From positions 45,771 to 109,770 of the forward strand of contig NZ_WHNQ01000026.1 of assembly GCF_009362785.1 (NCBI RefSeq): a stretch of DNA of 64,000 nucleotides. Direction: 5' to 3'. The notes beneath the pieces are model-generated. The model saw only the letters and a program-made list of their open reading frames with translations. It searched no databases and was not told where the DNA came from. The number at the start of each line of letters is the position of its first letter. Position 1 is the stretch's first letter. The stretch comes from Paraburkholderia atlantica (GTDB lineage: Bacteria > Pseudomonadota > Gammaproteobacteria > Burkholderiales > Burkholderiaceae). The position numbers and the translations under genes were made by a program. Shown here piece after piece: positions 16,450 through 25,326 of this stretch.

Positions 16450-17295
16450 ATGACGAGCGAGATCGCAAGCGTGAGCTTGCCGGGCGGCGAGCGAATTCCG
16501 GCGCTGGGGCAGGGCACGTGGGAGATGGGCGAGCAGCGGGCAAGACGCGCGGCGGAAATCGATGCGCTGCGCTGCGGCATCGAACTCGGCATGACGCTGA
16601 TCGACACCGCCGAAATGTACGGCGACGGCGCAACCGAGTCGCTGCTCGGCGAAGCTCTCGCCGGTTTGCGCGACAAGGTGTTTCTGGTCAGCAAGGTGTA
16701 TCCGCACAACGCTAGCCGACGCGGCGTGATCGCCGCGTGCGAGCAAAGCCTGAAGCGTCTGAAGACGGACCGGCTCGATCTGTATCTGCTGCATTGGCGT
16801 GGCTCGGTGCCGCTCGCGGACACCATCGACGGCTTCGAGGCGCTGCGGCGCGCGGGCAAGATCCGTCACTGGGGCGTGAGCAACTTCGATACCGACGACA
16901 TGGAAGAACTCGTGGCGACGCCGGGCGGCGACGCGTGCGCGACCAACCAGATTCTGTACAACGTGGCGCGGCGCGGGCCGGAGTTCGATCTGCTGCCATG
17001 GCTCGCCGCGCGCGGCATGCCGGCGATGGCATATAGCCCGGTCGATCATGCGCGGCTGCCGAAACGCTCGCCGCTCGACGACATCGCCGACGCGCGCGGC
17101 GTCTCCGTGTTCCAGGTGGCGCTCGCGTGGGTGCTGGGCAAGCCCAATGTGTGCGCGATTCCGAAGGCGGCGCGCGTCGAGCATGTGCGCGACAACCATC
17201 GCGCGTCGCAACTGGTCCTGGAAGCCGGCGAACTCGCCGCGCTCGACGCGTACTTCAAGCCGCCGCGCCGCAAGCGTGCGCTGGAGATGTTGTAA
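16450..17295 (+). CDS. aldo/keto reductase
   Basis: An NADPH-dependent oxidoreductase of 281 residues with the TIM-barrel family landmarks: GQGTWEMGE near the start, the Asp/Tyr pair in LIDTAEMYGDG, the catalytic Lys in FLVSKVYP, His in LLHWRG, and the cofactor end IPKAARVEHVRDN. The ATG at 16450 follows GGAG at ideal distance. It resembles the YeaE group. It starts about 195 bp from the divergent GntR gene, which could regulate it. The natural substrate is not deducible. Confidence 0.94.
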   Translation: MTSEIASVSLPGGERIPALGQGTWEMGEQRARRAAEIDALRCGIELGMTLIDTAEMYGDGATESLLGEALAGLRDKVFLVSKVYPHNASRRGVIAACEQSLKRLKTDRLDLYLLHWRGSVPLADTIDGFEALRRAGKIRHWGVSNFDTDDMEELVATPGGDACATNQILYNVARRGPEFDLLPWLAARGMPAMAYSPVDHARLPKRSPLDDIADARGVSVFQVALAWVLGKPNVCAIPKAARVEHVRDNHRASQLVLEAGELAALDAYFKPPRRKRALEML

Positions 17296-17373
17296 ATGCC
17301 GGCGCGGCCGCCGTCCGTTGCGGAGCGGCGGCGCGAGTGGCTCGAAGCGCCGTGGGCGCCGCTGACGCGGCGC

Positions 17374-17835
17374 TCAGGTGCAGGGGTGGTGCTGATGCAC
17401 GGAGCCGAGCACGGCGACTTCGGCGGGGGTGTGCTGCAGCGCGTCGTCCGGTACCTGGGCGGCATCGGCGAGGAAGTCGTCGACGATCGACGACACCGGC
17501 ACGTCGCGCAGACATAGCGACACGCGCTGGGTTTCGTTGGCGGGGAAGGCGGCGCGTTGGGCGAGGAACAGCACGCCGTACTGATAACCGTGGATGATGC
17601 CGCGGATCGCGCCGACGCATTGCCCTTGCGCGACGTTGTCGTGGCGCTGTTTGCAGTTCTGTACGAGCGAGTAGGCGGAGAAACTCGGGTCGACCGGTGG
17701 CGCCGCTTGCGACAAGGTTTGCGCCATTGGCTGCGCGGGTGTTTGCGCATTGGCGAGCGATGCGAGGCCCAGGGCGGTAGCCATCAGCACGGCGGCTGCC
17801 GTGCGGGTCGCGGAGGGGGGGACACTTCTATGCAT
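17374..17835 (-). CDS. Rap1a/Tai-like periplasmic protein
   Basis: A 153-residue exported protein. The signal peptide ends around LASLANAQ (residues 1-35). The mature part keeps the Rap1a/Tai pattern: VQNCKQR, GQCVGAIRGIIHGYQYG, SLCLRDVPVSSIVDDFLAD and a final HHPCT, with paired Cys suited to disulfides. Rap1a/Tai members include immunity proteins against type VI amidase effectors, but many are stand-alone and uncharacterised. No effector gene is next to it. The ATG at 17835 follows GAGGG at about 8 bases. Confidence 0.85.
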   Translation of the reverse strand: MHRSVPPSATRTAAAVLMATALGLASLANAQTPAQPMAQTLSQAAPPVDPSFSAYSLVQNCKQRHDNVAQGQCVGAIRGIIHGYQYGVLFLAQRAAFPANETQRVSLCLRDVPVSSIVDDFLADAAQVPDDALQHTPAEVAVLGSVHQHHPCT

Positions 17836-18120
17836 GTTGTGGGCCCTCATATCGAACGATGAATTTGATATGAGGCGGTCGTCTCGGATTGGTTCCATAA
17901 CACTCACACGCAGTGGAGGTTGTGTTCCCGCCGCTCGCGGTGCGGTTCGCGCCACGATGTGAGGCGCGGCTCGCGCGCTCTCCGGGCCATTCCGTCAGCG
18001 CGCGCCGCAGGCGGGCGGGCCGCTCCAACCGGCCCGCGGCGGTGACGCCCGACCGGGGGATCGGGACGCCACCGCCGTTGCCAGCGGATAGCGGACAGTA
18101 TGCCGGGACATGTCGCCGGC

Positions 18121-18146
18121 GGGTAGGGCGCGGGGGCTCCCTACCC
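18121..18146. terminator. hairpin after the glycine-rich gene
   Basis: GGGTAGGG (18121-18128) pairs with CCCTACCC (18139-18146). It sits downstream of the minus-strand gene at 18164, but there is no T-run, so Rho-independent termination is doubtful. The rest of 17836-18163 shows no gene. Confidence 0.35.
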
Positions 18147-18163
18147 GGAGCAACGGGCGACGC

Positions 18164-18799
18164 CTAGTGCCCGATCCCGCCACCGTTGCCACTGCCGCCG
18201 TTGCCGCCACCCTTGCCTCCGTGACCGCCGCCGAAGCCTCCGCCAAAGCCTCCGCCGAACCCGCCACCGAGACCACCGCCAAAGCCGCCGCCAAAGCCTC
18301 CACCATGCGCGCCGCCGAAACCACCACTCGGGCCACCGCTTGAGCCTCCGCAACCGCAGCTGCCGCTCCCGCTGCCGCCGCTGCTTCCGCTTCCACTTCC
18401 GCTCCCTGAACCCGCCGCCCCGGCGCCGCTGTTACCGTTTGCGCCAGCCCCGCTATTGCTCGAACCCGCCGCGCCGCCATTACCGTTGCCATTGCCACTG
18501 CCGCCGCCGAGCCGGCCGCAGCCCGGACCACCGAGCCCGCCGCAGCCAGCCGGCGCGAATACCGAGGCGGCATCGTCGGCGGCCGTGGCGGCGGTCGCCG
18601 TGTTGTCGTTCTGCGCGAGCAGCAGCGGCGCTGAATCTCCGGTTTGCGCCGGCGACGCGTCGGCCATCACCATCGAGCGAGGGATCACGTCCGTCGACGC
18701 CCCGTACGCGGCCTCGCCCGCCAGCACCGCCACCCCCGCGAGCACCACTGCGCGGCGCATCATTGCGCAGTAATGCCGATCTGATTTTCTGATTTTCAT
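18164..18799 (-). CDS. glycine-rich exported protein
   Basis: A 211-residue protein with an N-terminal hydrophobic signal (MMRRAVVLAGVAVLAGEAAYG, about residues 13-33). After a short Ala/Asp spacer the mature protein is almost entirely Gly with Ser, Asn and Phe. It has GSGSGSGS runs, one Cys cluster (CGCGG) and a C-terminal GGFGGGFGGG repeat block. The start at 18799 has GGAG 8 bases upstream. Such proteins are usually surface or matrix components. I recognise no family. The repeat DNA makes long false frames on other strands. Confidence 0.75.
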   Translation of the reverse strand: MKIRKSDRHYCAMMRRAVVLAGVAVLAGEAAYGASTDVIPRSMVMADASPAQTGDSAPLLLAQNDNTATAATAADDAASVFAPAGCGGLGGPGCGRLGGGSGNGNGNGGAAGSSNSGAGANGNSGAGAAGSGSGSGSGSSGGSGSGSCGCGGSSGGPSGGFGGAHGGGFGGGFGGGLGGGFGGGFGGGFGGGHGGKGGGNGGSGNGGGIGH

Positions 18800-19198
18800 C
18801 GCGCGTCTCCAGCTGCCACAGCGGCGGCCGACCTGTCTGCACGCGGGTCTTGTCGAACCCCGAGTCCGTCGTGTCGAAGTTGCCCGCGCGTCGCCGCCGT
18901 GCTGATCGCGCGAGGTCGCGTCATCGCGTGATGACGCTCGTCGTGCGGATGTGCGCGGTGTTGCGCGCCCGGTTTGGCTTCGAATCTCTGGCCGCAAATT
19001 TAGCGATATCCATGCCACGCGTCGCCGAGCCTTGAAGCGACGCGGGCAATCTCGGGATGTGCGATGCGCACGCCGGAAAAACGCCTCGAAACGTTGCGAC
19101 GATGAAACGCGCGGACGCAAAAAACCGTGTTCCGACGCGGGATTCGTCAAGGGGGCGGTGTGCCGGGTGAGGCGACGTCGATGGGGTTAGAGTCGATG
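18800..19198. other. 399-bp gap, leader of the glycine-rich gene
   Basis: This gap lies between the ABC operon's last stop and the glycine-rich gene's start. It should hold the latter's promoter, but I cannot place it. No gene or clear terminator is seen. Confidence 0.4.
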
Positions 19199-21388
19199 CT
19201 AGCTGGCGCTTTTCGACGCGTCGTCGGAGTCGGCGCCATTCGTCGTTTTGCCCGCGTTGTCGTCGCGCGGCTCGCATTGCAGCTCGCGCAGTGTGGCGAC
19301 CGGTATATGGCAGCGAATCCGGTGCGCGGAAGGCGAGTCAGCGGGGCCGCCGGCGTCGAGAAACGGCGGGTCCTGCTGCTCGCAGATCGCGCCGAGCTTG
19401 CGCGGACAGCGCGTGTGAAACACGCAGCCCGACGGCATCGCGCCGGGCCCGGGCAACTCGCCCGTCAGATGGATGCGCGTACGTTGATGTGCGTCGCCGG
19501 ACACGCCGTCGCCCGGCAGCGTCGGCACGGCGGACAACAGCGCCTCGGTATAGGGATGCTGCGGTCCATCGAACACGGCCGCCGCCGGGCCGATTTCGAG
19601 CAGCCGGCCGACATAGAGCACCGCGATGCGATCCGACACATAGCGCACCACGTGCAGATCGTGCGAGATGAACACGTAGCTGACGCCGCGCTCGCGCTGC
19701 AGATCGGCGAGCAGGTTCAGGATCGCGGCCTGCACCGACACGTCGAGCGATGAAGTCGGCTCATCGCACACGACGACGCGTGGTTCGCCGGCAAACGCGC
19801 GCGCAATCGCGACGCGCTGCTTGAGCCCACCCGAGAGCTGGCGCGAACGTGCGTCGAGATACCGCTCGGGAAGCCGCACGGCGTCCGTCAGCGTGCCGAG
19901 CCTTTCGTCGATCTGGGGGCCGCGCAGCGCGGTGAAGCGCGCCAGCGCGCGACCGATCAGCCGCTTGACCGAATGCGCGCGGTTGAGCGCCGAGTCCGGA
20001 TTCTGGAACACGATCTGCAGCGACTTCAGCTGCTCGTCGCTGCGTCGCGTGACGCGCGCGGCGAGCGGTGCGCCGTCGAGTTCGAGCAGGCTGCCGGCAT
20101 CGGGTGCGAGCAGGCCGAGCATCAGCCGCGCGAGCGTCGTCTTGCCGCTGCCCGATTCGCCGACGAGGCCGAGCGTCTCGCCGCTCGCGAGTTCGAGGGA
20201 CACGTCGTCGACCGCGCGCAATGGCGCACCAGATACGTGGAATGTTTTCGACAGGTTGCGAGCGCGCAGGACCGGCGCAGAGAACGCGCGCGCCGCCGCG
20301 TTGGCTGATGCGGACATCACCGGCGCCTCGCTCGATGCCGCACGCGGCAACTCGATCGCGCGCTCGTGATAGTGGCAGCGCGCCATCTGATCGCCGTGCG
20401 GAGCGCCGAGCCGATAGGGCGGCGGCGCGTCGCGGCGGCAGCGTTCGTCGGCGAGACGGCAGCGCTCCGCATAGATGCAGCCCTGCGTGATCGAGCCCGG
20501 CAGCGGCAAGCCGCCCGCGATCGTATCGAGCCGTTGGCGGTCCTTGCTGCGTCCGGCGCTCGGCAGGCAGCGCAGCAGCCCGACCGTGTACGGATGACGC
20601 GGCCGCGCGAACACGTCCTGGGTCGCGCCTTCCTCGACCAGCTTGCCCGCGTACAGCACGCCGACGCGTTCGCACATGCGGCCGATCACCGCGAGGTTGT
20701 GGCTGATGAACAGCACCGCGGTGCCGAGTTCTTCGCGCAACTGCGCGACGAGGTCGAGCACTTCCGCTTCGACGGTCGCGTCGAGGCCGGTGGTCGGTTC
20801 GTCGAGAATCAGCAGCGCGGGGTTCGATGCGAGCGCCATCGCGATCACGACGCGCTGCTGCATGCCGCCCGACAACTGATGCGGATAGCTGTCCATCACG
20901 CGCTCGGGCGCCGCGATGCGCACGCGCTGCAACATCTCGAGCGTGCGATGCAACGCCTGGTCGCGCGCGACGCCGGCCGCCTCGAATGCTTCCGATATCT
21001 GGCGGGCTATCGTCAGCGATGGGTTCAGCGCGCGCCCCGGGTCCTGATAGACCATCGAGACGGTCGTCGCCCGCATGCTGCGCAGCGCATCGGCGCCGAG
21101 CTTCTGCACGTCCGCGCCGGCGATCACGATCTTGCCCGCCTTCACCTTGCCATTGCGCGGCAGATAGCGCAGCGTCGCCATCGCGACGGTCGACTTGCCG
21201 CAGCCCGATTCGCCGACGAGCCCATACGCCTCGCCGCGCCGCACGCGAAACGACACGTCTTGCAGCACCTCGCGATCGCGTCCGCGGACCCGATAGGTGA
21301 CCGTCAGGCCGACCACGGTCAGCGCATCGGTGCGATCGCTCTTCGACACGTCGAACGCGGCGAACGAGGAGGGCGGCGCGCCGTTCAT
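19199..21388 (-). CDS. fused dual-ATPase subunit of a peptide/nickel-type ABC transporter
   Basis: A 729-residue protein with two complete ABC domains in tandem, equivalent to fused DppD-DppF (as in GsiA/YejF). Domain 1 has Walker A GESGCGKST, signature LSGGMQQR and Walker B LLILDEPTTGLD. Domain 2 has GESGSGKTT, LSGGLKQR and VVVCDEPTSSLD. Each half ends with the Cys-containing oligopeptide-ABC tail (CIYAERCRLADERC, CVFHTRCPRKLGAIC). The start ATG overlaps the preceding permease stop (ATGA), so translation is coupled. It powers uptake through the two permeases upstream. Confidence 0.95.
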   Translation of the reverse strand: MNGAPPSSFAAFDVSKSDRTDALTVVGLTVTYRVRGRDREVLQDVSFRVRRGEAYGLVGESGCGKSTVAMATLRYLPRNGKVKAGKIVIAGADVQKLGADALRSMRATTVSMVYQDPGRALNPSLTIARQISEAFEAAGVARDQALHRTLEMLQRVRIAAPERVMDSYPHQLSGGMQQRVVIAMALASNPALLILDEPTTGLDATVEAEVLDLVAQLREELGTAVLFISHNLAVIGRMCERVGVLYAGKLVEEGATQDVFARPRHPYTVGLLRCLPSAGRSKDRQRLDTIAGGLPLPGSITQGCIYAERCRLADERCRRDAPPPYRLGAPHGDQMARCHYHERAIELPRAASSEAPVMSASANAAARAFSAPVLRARNLSKTFHVSGAPLRAVDDVSLELASGETLGLVGESGSGKTTLARLMLGLLAPDAGSLLELDGAPLAARVTRRSDEQLKSLQIVFQNPDSALNRAHSVKRLIGRALARFTALRGPQIDERLGTLTDAVRLPERYLDARSRQLSGGLKQRVAIARAFAGEPRVVVCDEPTSSLDVSVQAAILNLLADLQRERGVSYVFISHDLHVVRYVSDRIAVLYVGRLLEIGPAAAVFDGPQHPYTEALLSAVPTLPGDGVSGDAHQRTRIHLTGELPGPGAMPSGCVFHTRCPRKLGAICEQQDPPFLDAGGPADSPSAHRIRCHIPVATLRELQCEPRDDNAGKTTNGADSDDASKSAS

Positions 21389-22299
21389 CGATCGAGCACT
21401 CCCTGCACGCTGTCGGCGATCAGATTGACGCCGACCACCAGCGACGCGATCGCGCCCGCCGTGAACACGACGGTCCACCACGCGCCGCCCGCCATCAGCG
21501 TGTACGACTCCGACAGCGCGAGCCCCCAGTCCGCCGACGGCGGCTGGATGCCAAAGCCGAGAAACGACAGTGTCGCGACCGCGAAGATCGCATAGCCGAG
21601 CCGCACCGTCGCTTCGACGACGATCGGCGGCAGCACGTTCGGCAGGATCTCCACGAACATGATGTACGGCGCTCGCTCGCCGCGCAGTTGCGCGGCGGCC
21701 ACGTAGTCGAGATGGCGCTCGGCGAATACGGCGGCGCGCACGGTGCGCGCGGTGATCGGCGTGAACGTGATGCCGATCACGAGAATCACGGTGAGGTTCG
21801 ACGCGCCGACCGCGGCGAGCGCGAGCAGCGCGATGATCACGAGCGGCAGCGCGAGCACCGCGTCGATCACGCGACCGATCACGTCGTCGACCCAACCGTC
21901 GAAGTAGCCGACCAGCAGGCCGAGCGCGGTGCCCGCCGCGGTGCCGAGCAGCGTCGCGAGCGGCGCGATCGTCAGGATGTCGCGCGCGCCGACGATCACG
22001 CGTGAGAACACGTCGCGGCCGAGCTGATCGGTGCCGAACCAGTGCGTGCGATCGGGCGGTGTCAGCGAATTGAGCGGATCGGACGCGTACGGATCGAGAT
22101 GCACGAACCACGGCCCGGCGATCGCGCAGACGATCCACCACGCGACGATCAGTGCGCCCACGATGAAGGTCGGCGAACTCAGAAGCAGCAGAAGGCGCGG
22201 GAAGCGTGGTTCGGCGGCCGCGCGCGGCGCGGAGTCCGGCGCGCCTGGCGCGGGCGAGCCCGGTGGCGTCGAAGAAGCTGGCGGCACGGTCGTGTTCAT
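21385..22299 (-). CDS. ABC transporter permease, DppC-like
   Basis: A 304-residue inner-membrane permease with about six membrane segments. The DppC/OppC signature is present: HWFGTDQLGRDVFSRVIVGAR after the first segment, and the EAA coupling loop AAAQLRGERAPYIMFVEILPN. Pro/Ala-rich residues 1-30 form a cytoplasmic leader. The ATG overlaps the upstream permease stop, and its own stop overlaps the ATPase start (ATGA both times). It is part of the four-gene operon 25038-19199. Confidence 0.95.
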   Translation of the reverse strand: MNTTVPPASSTPPGSPAPGAPDSAPRAAAEPRFPRLLLLLSSPTFIVGALIVAWWIVCAIAGPWFVHLDPYASDPLNSLTPPDRTHWFGTDQLGRDVFSRVIVGARDILTIAPLATLLGTAAGTALGLLVGYFDGWVDDVIGRVIDAVLALPLVIIALLALAAVGASNLTVILVIGITFTPITARTVRAAVFAERHLDYVAAAQLRGERAPYIMFVEILPNVLPPIVVEATVRLGYAIFAVATLSFLGFGIQPPSADWGLALSESYTLMAGGAWWTVVFTAGAIASLVVGVNLIADSVQGVLDR

Positions 22300-23324
22300 T
22301 CGGTGGTCCTCACCCGCAGCCGCGGATTGAGCAGCACGTGCAGCGCATCGGCGACCAGATTCGCGAGCGTATAGACGACGCCGATCGTCAGCACGCCCGC
22401 TTCGAGCATCGGAAAGTCTTTCGCCTTGGCGGCGTTGTAGATCAGCGAGCCGATTCCCTGGTAGTGGAACAGCGTCTCGACCACCACGAGTCCGCCGATC
22501 ATGTAGCCGAGCTGGGTGGCGGCGACGGTGATCGTCGGCAGCAGCGCGTTGCGCAGCACGTGCCGCAAGATCACGACGTGGCGCGGCAGGCCCTTGAGGA
22601 TCGCGGTGCGCGTGTAGTCGGCGTCGAGCGCTTCGACGGTGCCCGCCCGCGCCATCCGCGCGATATAGCCGAAGAATACGAAGACGAGCGGCAGCACCGG
22701 CAGCACCAGATGCCGCAGCTGTTCGAGCACGCTTGCATCGGGCGGAAACGAGGCCTCGATCGGCAGCCAGCGCAGCCACACGCCGAACACCAGGATCAGC
22801 ACGATCGACGACACGAACTCCGGCACCACGGTCGCCGACAAGCCGGCAATGCTGATCGTGCGATCGAGCCAGCGTCCCGCATGCATTGCCGACCATACGC
22901 CGCCCGCAATGCCGAGCGGCACGACGACGATGAATGCGAACAGGCCGAGCTTCGCCGAATGCGCGAGCGCGTCGGCGATGAACGGCCCGACCGGTTCGCG
23001 ATACGCGTACGACAGCCCCATATTGCCGCGCACGAAATGCGTGATCCAGTCGATGTATTGCGTCAGCAGCGGCCGATCGGCGCCGAGCTGATGATTGAGC
23101 GCGGCGACCGCGCGCGCATCGGCGAGCGGTCCGAGCACCGCGCGGCCGATATCGCCGGGCAGCAGCTGGCCGCCCGCGAACACGATCAGCGACAGCAGCC
23201 ACAGCGTGATCAGCGACAGACCCACGCGCGTCGCCAGAAAACGCGCGACGCGGCCCGCGTTGCCGTTCGTCGCGCGCGGCAAACGCGATGGATTCGAGGC
23301 GGGAGAGGGCGCCGGAGCCGACAT
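22296..23324 (-). CDS. ABC transporter permease, DppB-like
   Basis: A 342-residue inner-membrane protein of the DppB/OppB type. A short cytoplasmic leader precedes the first segment (LSLITLWLLSLIVFAGGQLLPGD), followed by the periplasmic RPLLTQYIDWITHFVRGNMG. The coupling loop is RTAILKGLPRHVVILRHVLRNALLP. It follows the binding-protein gene by 40 bp and overlaps the next permease by four bases. Confidence 0.95.
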   Translation of the reverse strand: MSAPAPSPASNPSRLPRATNGNAGRVARFLATRVGLSLITLWLLSLIVFAGGQLLPGDIGRAVLGPLADARAVAALNHQLGADRPLLTQYIDWITHFVRGNMGLSYAYREPVGPFIADALAHSAKLGLFAFIVVVPLGIAGGVWSAMHAGRWLDRTISIAGLSATVVPEFVSSIVLILVFGVWLRWLPIEASFPPDASVLEQLRHLVLPVLPLVFVFFGYIARMARAGTVEALDADYTRTAILKGLPRHVVILRHVLRNALLPTITVAATQLGYMIGGLVVVETLFHYQGIGSLIYNAAKAKDFPMLEAGVLTIGVVYTLANLVADALHVLLNPRLRVRTTE

Positions 23325-23364
23325 CGTGAATTCTCTTGCGGAGGTACGTTGAGCAGCGCGGTAC

Positions 23365-25038
23365 TTATGCGCTCAGCGTCGCGCGATCGAAATACAGCTG
23401 CGCGAGCGCGGTGAAGCGCACGCCGTTCACGCCCTTGCGCATCGCGATCAGCTGATCGTAGAAGAACGGGATGATCAGCGGTGTTTCGTCGAGCAGCAGC
23501 GTCTGGATCTGTCCGGAGATTTTCTTTTGCGTGGCGAGATCGATCGCCGCGACGAACTGCGCGACCAGTTGATCGTATTGCGGATTCTTGAAGTGCGCGG
23601 CGTTCCACGTGCCGTTGCTGGTCAGCGTCGCATTGAGGAACACGTTCGGCACGCCGCGATGACCGTAGTCGGTGATGCCGAGCGGCGAGTCGAGCCAGTC
23701 GGATTTGCCCGGCGTGCCCGCGCCGTAGTACAGCGATTGGCTTTCGACCTTCAGGTTGATGCGCACGCCGATCGCCTTCGCGGCGTTCTGCACGACGACC
23801 GCGAGGTCGGGGATCTCCATGTATTTTTCGGTGGTCAGCGTGACGTCGAAACCGTTCGGCACGCCGGCCTGCGCGAGCAGCTGCTTCGCCTTTGCGACGT
23901 CGAGCTTGCGTTGCGGCACGCCCGCGTCCGACGACGGAAACACCGGCGCAAACGGGCTGTCGTTGCCGAGTTGCGCGCGACCCTTGAAGAGACCACGCAC
24001 GAGCACGTCGCGATCGAGCGACAACGCGAGCGCCTGGCGCACGCGTTTGTCCTTGAAGAGCGGGCTGTCGTTGCGCATATGGATCTGCCGATGCGCGCTC
24101 GACTTCACGCCGACTGCCTTGTAGTCCGGATTGTTCAGGATGGCCGCGCCGCCCTGCACGGTGAAGGTGCCCATCACGTCGGCCTGGTGGCCTTGCAGCG
24201 CGAGCAGTTGCGCCTGTTCGTCGGCATAGAACGAAAACTGTACGCGTTGCGGTAACGCTTTGTCGCCCCAGTAGTCGGGATTACGCACGAACGACGCACC
24301 GACCTTCGGCTGATACTTTTCGAACTTGAACGGACCGGTGCCGATGAAGCTCTTTTCGTAGTTCCCCGCGAAGTTCGCGGGCAGGATCACCGCGTTGTAA
24401 TTATCCGAGGAAACGTAGTAGGGGAAATTGCCGATCGGCGCGTCGAGATGAAACTCGACCGTGTGTTCGTCGACGACCTTCGCGCCGCCTTTCGACAGCA
24501 CGCCCTTCAATACCGACAGCGCGGCCGAGCCGCTCGCGGGATCGGCGAGACGGTCGAAGGTGGCGACCACGTCTTTCGCGCCGAAGCTCTGGCCGTCGTG
24601 GAATTTCACGTTGGGGCGCAGCTTGAACGTCCACACGTCGCCCTTGTCGTTCGGCTTCCACGACAGCGCGAGCGCGGGTTTGAGCATCAGCTTCTCGCCG
24701 TCGTCGTCGATCAGGAATTCGCCGGTCTGATTTAGCAGCGCGAGACTCGCGGCGTCGGTCACCGTTAGCGGATCGACGGCGCCCGCGGGCGTCAGATGCG
24801 CAACGCGGATCGTCTGGTTCGACGGAGCCGGTGCAGCTTGCGCCCTCGCTCGGGGCGCGCCGAGCAAGCCGCCGCCAGCGAGTGAAAGACCGATCACGCT
24901 CGCGTAGCGCAGCAGTTCGCGGCGCGTGATGCGGCCGGCGAGGAACTCGTCGAGGGCATGGTTGCCGTAGGCGTTGGCGGTAAGGCGGGCTTCGTTCAAT
25001 GCATCAGGGGCGAGAAATCGGTCCGCTGGCGTTTTCAT
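23365..25038 (-). CDS. extracellular solute-binding protein, family 5
   Basis: A periplasmic binding protein of 557 residues and the first gene of the transporter operon. A twin-arginine type signal occurs at about residues 39-68 (RRELLRYASVIGLSLAGG ... ARA), after an unusually long 38-residue leader. The mature chain has family 5 features: LKPALALSWKPNDKGDVWTF, KLRPNVKFHDGQSF, and GTGPFKFEKYQP. The ligand could be a peptide, an opine-like compound or a metal chelate. The NiCoT permease and cupin genes upstream on the same strand hint at nickel or cobalt but do not prove it. Confidence 0.93.
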   Translation of the reverse strand: MKTPADRFLAPDALNEARLTANAYGNHALDEFLAGRITRRELLRYASVIGLSLAGGGLLGAPRARAQAAPAPSNQTIRVAHLTPAGAVDPLTVTDAASLALLNQTGEFLIDDDGEKLMLKPALALSWKPNDKGDVWTFKLRPNVKFHDGQSFGAKDVVATFDRLADPASGSAALSVLKGVLSKGGAKVVDEHTVEFHLDAPIGNFPYYVSSDNYNAVILPANFAGNYEKSFIGTGPFKFEKYQPKVGASFVRNPDYWGDKALPQRVQFSFYADEQAQLLALQGHQADVMGTFTVQGGAAILNNPDYKAVGVKSSAHRQIHMRNDSPLFKDKRVRQALALSLDRDVLVRGLFKGRAQLGNDSPFAPVFPSSDAGVPQRKLDVAKAKQLLAQAGVPNGFDVTLTTEKYMEIPDLAVVVQNAAKAIGVRINLKVESQSLYYGAGTPGKSDWLDSPLGITDYGHRGVPNVFLNATLTSNGTWNAAHFKNPQYDQLVAQFVAAIDLATQKKISGQIQTLLLDETPLIIPFFYDQLIAMRKGVNGVRFTALAQLYFDRATLSA

Positions 25039-25326
25039 CGATGGCGTGTCCAGTCCGTTCTGTTGCCGGTTCCGAATGGTCGCGCGAGCGGCGCGACAGC
25101 GCGAGAAAAGCCGTCTCAGTGTAAGCGATTGCTCGCGGCTCTGGCGCACCGGCGGCGCACCGCGCCAGCCGATCGGCCGATAAACGGCGCGCGGTGTGTC
25201 GTCGTCACAACGTTTGCCGGACGCGCGCTTGCGAGCGGCGGCCGCGATAGCGGACGGATTGATGGCGTCGCGCTGGAATCCTTACCGCTCGCAGCGGATG
25301 GGTCGAGTGAGTTTTACCGCGGCGAG

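Noticed and set aside
18164..18799. Ala/Arg-rich frames on both strands over the glycine-rich gene
   Set aside because: They result from the GGN repeat DNA; only the minus-strand frame has a signal peptide and a ribosome site.
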